From Paenibacillus sp. SYP-B4298 (GTDB lineage Bacteria; Bacillota; Bacilli; Paenibacillales; Paenibacillaceae), in the NCBI RefSeq assembly GCF_027627475.1, contig NZ_CP115484.1, positions 2,464,001 to 2,528,000 of the forward strand: a stretch of 64,000 bases of DNA. The letters are read 5' to 3'. Made by a program: the position numbers and the translations under genes. Shown in pieces: positions 58,857-64,000 of this stretch. The notes below the pieces were generated by a model. That model was given only the letters and a program-made list of their open reading frames with translations, was not told the DNA's origin and did not search any database. Each line of letters opens with the position of its first letter. The stretch's first letter is position 1.

Positions 58857-60785
58857 ATGAAGGCAACACGAGCATTATCCTCGCGCGCGCTGCTGCTATT
58901 ATCAGTGGCGCTGGCTCTGCAGTGCCTGGTGAATCTAGGAGGACTCGAAGCCGAAGCCGCAGGGCAACAGGCTGGATTCCGGGTGTACCAGAATGATAAG
59001 CCATTGCAAGAATTCTCGACCAGAAGCCAGGCAATCGCCTACGCTGTCTATTATGAGTATAGCCATGTCGAACGAGTGGGCAGCCGGGAATGGCTATGGG
59101 ACAATTACCCGCGCTATGTGGTCTATCAGGAAGGGATAAGCAAGCCCACATGGGCATATCGCACCTATGCTGAAGCACTGGCGCAAGCCCGCACGATGAA
59201 GGAAGTACATATCCGGGATGTGGAGCAGCCCGGCTGGGTATACAGCTATTATACGTCGTATCAACTCTACCAAGGAGACAAAACCTATCCCGAATGGGGC
59301 TTTGCTACCCTCAGCGAAGCGAAGAAGGAAGCCGCCAAGTGGACGAATGCGCACATCATGGACAAAGCCGCTAACCGTTGGGTTTGGGACAATCTGAGCG
59401 CAGCCGACAAGGAGAAGCAGCAAGCGGGTGCTCCTGCCTATGAGCTGTGGCTGCAAGGCCAGCCGACTGGCGAAGTATTCAGCTTCTTGTATGATGCCAT
59501 CGCTGCTTCCAACGCGCGAAAAGACAGTATTGTGCGTCATACGAAGAGCGGACGCATCGTGCATTCCTCCTCCGCACCCTACCGCGTGCTTCAGAGCGGA
59601 CGTGAGCTGCGCTCCTTCTTCAGCCTGGCTAACGCGGTAGTCTATGCCCAAGACTTCGCCTATGCGCAGGTTGTCAAGGATGGACGAGCCTACTGGACCA
59701 ATGTCCCCTATCTGCAGGTCAAGCAGGATGGGCGCTCCGTCGGCTACTACCACTCCAAGGCTTCTGCGCTCAAGCAGGCTGCAGCCCTCTCAAGCGCAGT
59801 CGTCATCAACGCTGATGGGAGGAGGCTCTGGAGCAATGAGCATCAACTGCTGATTGCAGGCTGGCATGGCTCCTCCGCTGCCACCACCATCACAGATCAG
59901 CTCGCCAGAACACAGGGCCTGGATATTTCCTCGCCAAGCTGGTTTGAGCTGGCAGCAGCGGATGGCTCGCTGAAGGACAGCTCGGACGCCCGTCTGGTCC
60001 AGCAGTTGAAGGCGCAGGGACTGCAGGTGATGCCGCTCGTCCATAATCAGTTCGATGCGAAGCTTACGAGCGCTTTTTTGCAGGATGAAGGCGCGCAGGC
60101 GCGTTTTATCGACTCGCTGGTGAACAGGCTTGCCGCGCTGGGTGTCTCGGGAGTAAATATCGACTTTGAGATGATGTCGGGCGCTGACCGTGAGGCTTAC
60201 TCCGCCTTCGTAGCCACTCTGTCCGGGAAGGCGAAGGCCAAGAGCCTGCTCGTCTCGATTGATTTGCCGCGCGGCAGCAAGGCATGGAATCATCGGACTG
60301 CCTACGATCTGGAGAAGCTTGGCGCAGCGGTCGATTATGTCATGATGATGGCCTACGATCAGTACTGGGCGGGCAGCGACACGCCGGGCTCGGTATCCGG
60401 TCTGCAATGGACCGAGGAGGGGATTCAGGAATTCCTCTCCTATGGCTTGCCTCGCCACAAGCTGCTGCTGGGCATTCCCTTCTACGTCCGGGAGTGGAAG
60501 CTGGACCGTCAGGGAAAGCTGCTATCCAGCCGTGCGGTCACCATGAAGGAGCTGCCAGCCCTCATTCGCTCAACAGGCGCCGCCAGCCAGTATGACCCCG
60601 ACTATGGCCAGACCAAATACAGCTACACCAAAGAAGGCTATCAATATGTTCTGTGGGCGGAGACGGCTGAAACTGTGAAGGCCAGGATGAAGCTCGCCCG
60701 TGACTATGGCCTTGCCGGGATTGCGATCTGGCGGCTGGGCTATGAACCACAGGAGCTATGGACGCAGATGCTTCATCTCAAATAA
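58857..60785 (+). CDS. Secreted GH18 glycosidase with N-terminal repeats
   Basis: About 642 residues. A signal peptide (LLLLSVALALQCLVNLGG, cleavage near EAEA) leads to five imperfect repeats of 45-60 residues between about 40 and 330. Each has a V/L-Y-Q-x-G-K-like strand, an aromatic-rich middle (EFSTRSQAIAYAVYY) and a V-W-D-N turn. The C-terminal GH18 barrel has SGVNIDFEMMSG with the catalytic Glu, AYDLEKLGAAVDYVMMMAYDQ and YDPDYGQTKYSY, the YaaH/spore-cortex type layout. It probably cuts N-acetylglucosamine polymers or peptidoglycan. GAGAGG lies close before the ATG. Confidence 0.88.
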   Translation: MKATRALSSRALLLLSVALALQCLVNLGGLEAEAAGQQAGFRVYQNDKPLQEFSTRSQAIAYAVYYEYSHVERVGSREWLWDNYPRYVVYQEGISKPTWAYRTYAEALAQARTMKEVHIRDVEQPGWVYSYYTSYQLYQGDKTYPEWGFATLSEAKKEAAKWTNAHIMDKAANRWVWDNLSAADKEKQQAGAPAYELWLQGQPTGEVFSFLYDAIAASNARKDSIVRHTKSGRIVHSSSAPYRVLQSGRELRSFFSLANAVVYAQDFAYAQVVKDGRAYWTNVPYLQVKQDGRSVGYYHSKASALKQAAALSSAVVINADGRRLWSNEHQLLIAGWHGSSAATTITDQLARTQGLDISSPSWFELAAADGSLKDSSDARLVQQLKAQGLQVMPLVHNQFDAKLTSAFLQDEGAQARFIDSLVNRLAALGVSGVNIDFEMMSGADREAYSAFVATLSGKAKAKSLLVSIDLPRGSKAWNHRTAYDLEKLGAAVDYVMMMAYDQYWAGSDTPGSVSGLQWTEEGIQEFLSYGLPRHKLLLGIPFYVREWKLDRQGKLLSSRAVTMKELPALIRSTGAASQYDPDYGQTKYSYTKEGYQYVLWAETAETVKARMKLARDYGLAGIAIWRLGYEPQELWTQMLHLK

Positions 60786-60809
60786 TGGGCTGCTTCTCCC
60801 CGCAGCTCC

Positions 60810-60853
60810 CCCCTCCTTGCTGCGGACAGCGTGCCGCGAGGAGGGGTCTTTGT
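60810..60853 (+). terminator. Terminator of the GH18 gene
   Basis: CCCCTCCT pairs with AGGAGGGG around an inner TGCGG/CCGCG stem, followed by TCTTTGT, 25 bases after the stop codon. Confidence 0.75.
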
Positions 60854-60924
60854 ATGTTCCCGGCATGAAATACAGACTTGTACAATATAATGGGATATTC
60901 AATCCAATGACCGGAGGGTTAGGG

Positions 60925-61656
60925 ATGTACTATTATATTCAATTGTCTGCCGCCGCTTCCATCTGCACTGTCCTTGGGGCGCTTCCGGCCCTGCTTTTGC
61001 GACATGTATCTCACCGGGGCAAAGATATTTTGCTGGCCTACGCCGCCGGCATCATGGTTGCCGCCTCTACATATGGGCTAATTCCGTCTGCTCTTCGCCT
61101 GTCGAATTTCTACGTGTTGACAGCAGGAATACTGCTTGGCACATTGCTGCTCACCTTTCTGGAGCTATATGTTCCTCATTCTGATCCTGGGCATGGCACT
61201 GACAAGACAACGGTCAACCGCCCCTACTCCCTGCTGCTCATGGCTATGGTGCTGCATAACCTGCCGGAAGGGTTATCCACAGGCGTGAGCCTCGCCACAG
61301 GGGACACTAACCTCGGGACGCTGGTTACCGTCGCCATCGGGCTGCAAAATATCCCCGAAGGATTTCTTGTCGCGCTCTTCCTCATCACCCAAGGCACCTC
61401 AAGACGCAAGGCGCTCCTATACTCCTTGCTCATCTCCTCGACAGAGTGGATAGCCAGCGGAGTCGGTTATGTGTTCGCGACGCGGCTCGAATTTCTCATT
61501 CCTTATGGACTTGCCTTTGCTGGCGGAGCCATGCTGTATGTCGTCTATAAGGAGCTGATCCCGGAGAGTCACGGGGATGGCAACGAGATTCCGGCTACCA
61601 TCGCCTTTATCGTCGGAACGTTGACGATGATCGGCCTGACGTCATGGCTGGGTTGA
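60925..61656 (+). CDS. ZIP family divalent metal transporter
   Basis: About 243 residues with eight predicted membrane helices. The metal path is marked by VLHNLPEGLSTGVSLA in helix 4 and LQNIPEGFLVAL in helix 5, the HNxPEG and NxPE signatures of ZIP proteins. It imports zinc or another divalent metal; which one is unknown. A short histidine-containing loop (PHSDPGHGTDK) lies between helices 3 and 4. The ATG at 60925 has GGAGGG six bases upstream; the longer frame runs into the GH18 gene. Confidence 0.9.
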   Translation: MYYYIQLSAAASICTVLGALPALLLRHVSHRGKDILLAYAAGIMVAASTYGLIPSALRLSNFYVLTAGILLGTLLLTFLELYVPHSDPGHGTDKTTVNRPYSLLLMAMVLHNLPEGLSTGVSLATGDTNLGTLVTVAIGLQNIPEGFLVALFLITQGTSRRKALLYSLLISSTEWIASGVGYVFATRLEFLIPYGLAFAGGAMLYVVYKELIPESHGDGNEIPATIAFIVGTLTMIGLTSWLG

Positions 61657-61685
61657 GTGGCAGGGCGCCCCCCCTCCTTGGAACC

Positions 61686-61751
61686 ATGACATTTGTCATA
61701 TATGGCCACTGATACTTATGACTACCCCCTCCCTCCTGATGCGGTTACAAT
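61686..61751 (+). promoter_or_regulatory. des promoter with candidate DesR operator
   Basis: ATGACATTTGTCAT, an inverted repeat, lies at 61686-61699. TACAAT at 61746-61751 fits a -10 element, and the matching -35 position (TACCCC) is poor, as expected of an activated promoter. DesR, the partner of DesK, would bind the repeat. A similar half site is at 61708-61723. Confidence 0.6.
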
Positions 61752-61798
61752 GGATAACATAATGAATTTGTCTATCCACCCAGGAGGAGTTGCCAGCT

Positions 61799-62824
61799 AT
61801 GAGTCTTGCCAAGCAAAAGGAACTTAGAAAACAGATGTCCCCCTTCGAGGCGACCGACCTCAGGGCAAGTGTCCGGCAATTGTGCAATACATTGTTGCCG
61901 CTCGTACTGCTCTGGGCGGCCGCCTATTTCAGTTTGTCGGTCTCGTATGCGCTCACCCTGCTGTTTGCGATCCCTGCAGCCGGATTTGTCATCCGCTTGT
62001 TCATCATTTTTCATGATTGTTGCCACCAATCCTTCTTCAAGAGCAAGCTCGCCAATGAGGTTGTGGGCACGATTGCAGGCGTGCTGACGCTATGCCCCTA
62101 TCATCAATGGAAATACAGCCATTCGGTTCATCATGCAACGAGCGGCAACCTGGACAAACGCGGAATTGGCGATATTTGGGTGTTGACCGTAGAGGAATAT
62201 GCTGCTGCTTCCTTCTGGCGTCGTCTTGCATACCGACTCTATCGCAATCCGATCATTATGTTCGGTCTAGGGCCGATCAGCCTGTTTCTAATCGAGTACC
62301 GATTTAACCGTCGGGGCGCCAAACGACGGGAGCGCATCAACACGTATATTACCAATGTGGCCATCGCCGTACTGTATGGACTGCTGATATGGGCGATTGG
62401 CTGGCAAGCGTTCCTGCTTGTGCAAGGGCCTGTTATCTATGTGTCCGGGCTTCTGGGCATCTGGCTGTTCTATGTACAGCATCAGTTCGAGGACTCGTAT
62501 TATGACCATGAGGATGAGTGGAGCTATGTGAAAGCGGCTGTAGAGGGCAGCTCCTATTATAAATTGCCTGCCTTGCTGCAATGGCTGAGCGGCAATATCG
62601 GCTTCCATCATGTCCACCATCTGAGTCCCAAGGTGCCTAACTACAACCTGCAGGCCGCTCATGACTCATCTGTGCCACTGCAGCAAGCCACGACGATTAC
62701 TCTGCTTACCAGTCTGAAGTCACTGCGCTTCAAGCTGTGGGACGAAGCCGGGCATCGGTTTGTTACCTTCAGGGAGGCACGCACGATGCAGCTTAGCAGC
62801 CGCCCTGGCAAGCTGGCTTCCTGA
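61799..62824 (+). CDS. des: Membrane fatty acid desaturase
   Basis: About 341 residues, with four or more membrane helices and three histidine boxes: FHDCCHQSF, YSHSVHHATSG and GFHHVHHLSPK. These bind the di-iron centre that introduces a double bond into phospholipid acyl chains, as in the cold-induced B. subtilis Des (delta-5). The ATG at 61799 has AGGAGG eight bases upstream. The desK sensor gene follows after a terminator, so the desaturase and its regulator lie together as in Bacillus, with separate transcripts possible. Confidence 0.93.
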   Translation: MSLAKQKELRKQMSPFEATDLRASVRQLCNTLLPLVLLWAAAYFSLSVSYALTLLFAIPAAGFVIRLFIIFHDCCHQSFFKSKLANEVVGTIAGVLTLCPYHQWKYSHSVHHATSGNLDKRGIGDIWVLTVEEYAAASFWRRLAYRLYRNPIIMFGLGPISLFLIEYRFNRRGAKRRERINTYITNVAIAVLYGLLIWAIGWQAFLLVQGPVIYVSGLLGIWLFYVQHQFEDSYYDHEDEWSYVKAAVEGSSYYKLPALLQWLSGNIGFHHVHHLSPKVPNYNLQAAHDSSVPLQQATTITLLTSLKSLRFKLWDEAGHRFVTFREARTMQLSSRPGKLAS

Positions 62825-62841
62825 CTATATAAACTACGCGA

Positions 62842-62888
62842 CTGCGGTATCGACTTCTTCTGAGGGCGGTGCCGCAGCTTGCTTTTTA
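62842..62888 (+). terminator. des terminator
   Basis: CTGCGGTATCG pairs with CGGTGCCGCAG (two G-U pairs), followed by CTTGCTTTTTATG. It starts 18 bases after the des stop codon. It may attenuate read-through into desK. Confidence 0.75.
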
Positions 62889-62936
62889 TGATACACTGTA
62901 ACATGCTAGCATTTCATTGGGAAAGGAAGGGCCGCC

Positions 62937-64000
62937 ATGCACAAGTGGCATCAAATTTTTCATAAAAGCACCGGATTGAGCGCTTATGTATGGGTTGTGT
63001 TTTGTATATTGCCCTTCTACTTTATTTTCCGTTCCTCGTCCCCTTATGCCGTTGTATCCGGCATTGTCATGATCTTATTGTTCTTCACCTGTTATGTGCT
63101 CGCCTTCGTCTCACGCGGCTGGAAGGTCTACCTGTGGACCAGCCTGCAATTGATTATATCGATTACGATGACTCTGTTATTCAGCTACGTATATTTCTCG
63201 ATCTTTGCGGCTTTTTTTATCGGTAACCTGCAGAACCGCGCCGGCTTTATCACCTTGTATTCCATACATTTGGTAACCACCTTCGCTACCATCAACTATG
63301 GCTTTTTCTCAAAAAATCATCTGCTGTTCACTCAATTCCCCTTTATCCTGATCTGTCTGATTGTCATCATACTGCTGCCATTCAATACGTACAATCGCAA
63401 CAAGCAGGATCAGCTTGAGGGGCAACTGGAGCACGCGAACAAGAAAATATCCGAGCTGGTGAAGCTGGAGGAGCGTCAGCGCATCGCGCGCGATCTCCAT
63501 GATACGCTAGGACAGAAGCTGTCACTGATCGGACTGAAGAGCGATCTGGCCAGCAAGCTGGTCACCAAGCAGCCTGCACAGGCCAAGCAAGAAATGCAGG
63601 ATGTCCATCAGACGGCGAGAACGGCGCTCAAGGAGGTGCGGGAGCTCGTGACCAAGATGCGCGGCGCGCGCCTGGAGGACGAGCTGCAGCACGTACAACA
63701 GATGCTGCAGGCAGCCGGCATCACATTGACGGTGCATGGCAGCCCTTACCTGTCGGATACCTCCCTGCTGGCCGAGAATGTCCTTAGCATGTGCTTGAAG
63801 GAGGCCGTCACCAATATTGTCAAGCATAGCACCGCCACCGCCTGCACCCTATCCATCATTCCCGGGAGAACCGAGCTGACGGTTGTGGTGCAGGATGACG
63901 GAATCGGTATTGCCGATGAGCTCAGTCGATTCAAAGGAAACGGGCTGAGAGGCATGAAGGAACGGCTGGAATTTGTCAATGGCTCGCTGGAGCTTGCATC
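62937..64000 (+). CDS. desK: DesK membrane thermosensor histidine kinase, partial
   Basis: At least 354 residues; the right edge of the window cuts the C-terminus. Five or so membrane helices fill residues 20-150. They are followed by a helical linker and the HisKA_3 box RIARDLHDTLGQKLSLIGLK with the phosphorylated His, then the ATPase domain (KEAVTNIVKHS, DDGIGIADEL, GNGLRGMKERL). B. subtilis DesK senses membrane thickening in the cold and phosphorylates DesR, which activates des. Its desR partner should lie just outside the window. GGAAAGGAAGG lies before the ATG at 62937. Confidence 0.93.
   Translation, partial: MHKWHQIFHKSTGLSAYVWVVFCILPFYFIFRSSSPYAVVSGIVMILLFFTCYVLAFVSRGWKVYLWTSLQLIISITMTLLFSYVYFSIFAAFFIGNLQNRAGFITLYSIHLVTTFATINYGFFSKNHLLFTQFPFILICLIVIILLPFNTYNRNKQDQLEGQLEHANKKISELVKLEERQRIARDLHDTLGQKLSLIGLKSDLASKLVTKQPAQAKQEMQDVHQTARTALKEVRELVTKMRGARLEDELQHVQQMLQAAGITLTVHGSPYLSDTSLLAENVLSMCLKEAVTNIVKHSTATACTLSIIPGRTELTVVVQDDGIGIADELSRFKGNGLRGMKERLEFVNGSLELA

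Overview
The window looks like a chromosomal segment of a spore-forming Firmicute of the Paenibacillaceae, probably Paenibacillus. The evidence is the conserved order cotE, mutS, mutL, methyltransferase, miaA, hfq, spoVK-like ATPase, hflX, ynbB, glnR, glnA known from Bacillus, together with a lexA/yneA-like/DUF896 cluster, strong AGGAGG-type ribosome binding sites, frequent GTG starts and a GC content that looks to be in the mid-50s. The assignment comes from reading proteins and gene order only. No tRNA, rRNA, CRISPR array, prophage or intact transposase was seen.

Layout. 1-6.3 kb: a TRIC-family membrane protein (cut by the window edge), a DUF457 membrane protein, thiamine pyrophosphokinase, a PhnP-like hydrolase, two GNAT acetyltransferases, a nitrilase-family hydrolase and a secreted NlpC/P60 peptidase. 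6.3-10.3 kb: an OmpR-type two-component system and a Ser/Thr kinase fused to a degenerate ParA/MinD-like domain. 10.4-19 kb: a long minus-strand block of nucleic-acid maintenance genes (RlmM-like methyltransferase, ABC ATPase, cyclic-phosphate receiver protein, endonuclease IV, Fpg/Nei glycosylase, HAD phosphatase, MrfB and MrfA). 19-24.6 kb: metH and mtnD, which serve methionine synthesis and salvage, plus a HAD hydrolase. 24.8-29.8 kb: a membrane protein, an aldo/keto reductase, the SOS cluster with several LexA boxes, YjfB, a GNAT enzyme and an AT-rich small secreted protein. 29.9-50 kb: the glnA-to-cotE block on the minus strand, interrupted by a DUF402/YdcF pair, a class A penicillin-binding protein and, between mutS and cotE, a putative amidoligase. 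50-64 kb: an ArAE exporter, a three-gene NMT1-type ABC importer, an M32 carboxypeptidase, an Fe-S assembly-type protein, beta carbonic anhydrase, DUF309, a small membrane protein with DUF2653, a GH18 glycosidase with N-terminal repeats, a ZIP transporter, and the des desaturase followed by desK (cut by the window edge).

How the genes work together. DNA repair is over-represented: MutS/MutL, MrfA/MrfB, Nfo, the glycosylase and LexA. Nitrogen control is GlnR with glutamine synthetase. Sporulation and envelope functions are CotE, the SpoVK-like ATPase, the class A PBP, NlpC/P60 and GH18. Membrane fluidity is covered by Des with DesK.

The most unusual feature is non-coding: a dispersed family of about 165-bp imperfect palindromes. 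There are four full copies (one in reverse orientation) and two internally deleted copies. Their ends are TAGGG...CCCTA, they lie in intergenic gaps with ends that can form the stop codons of flanking genes, and their stems vary between copies with matching changes on both arms. This suggests a mobile, MITE-like element whose RNA or DNA hairpin structure is maintained. A second, shorter repeat, a hairpin-dense gap downstream of metH, and a second copy of the palindrome found upstream of des are also worth attention.
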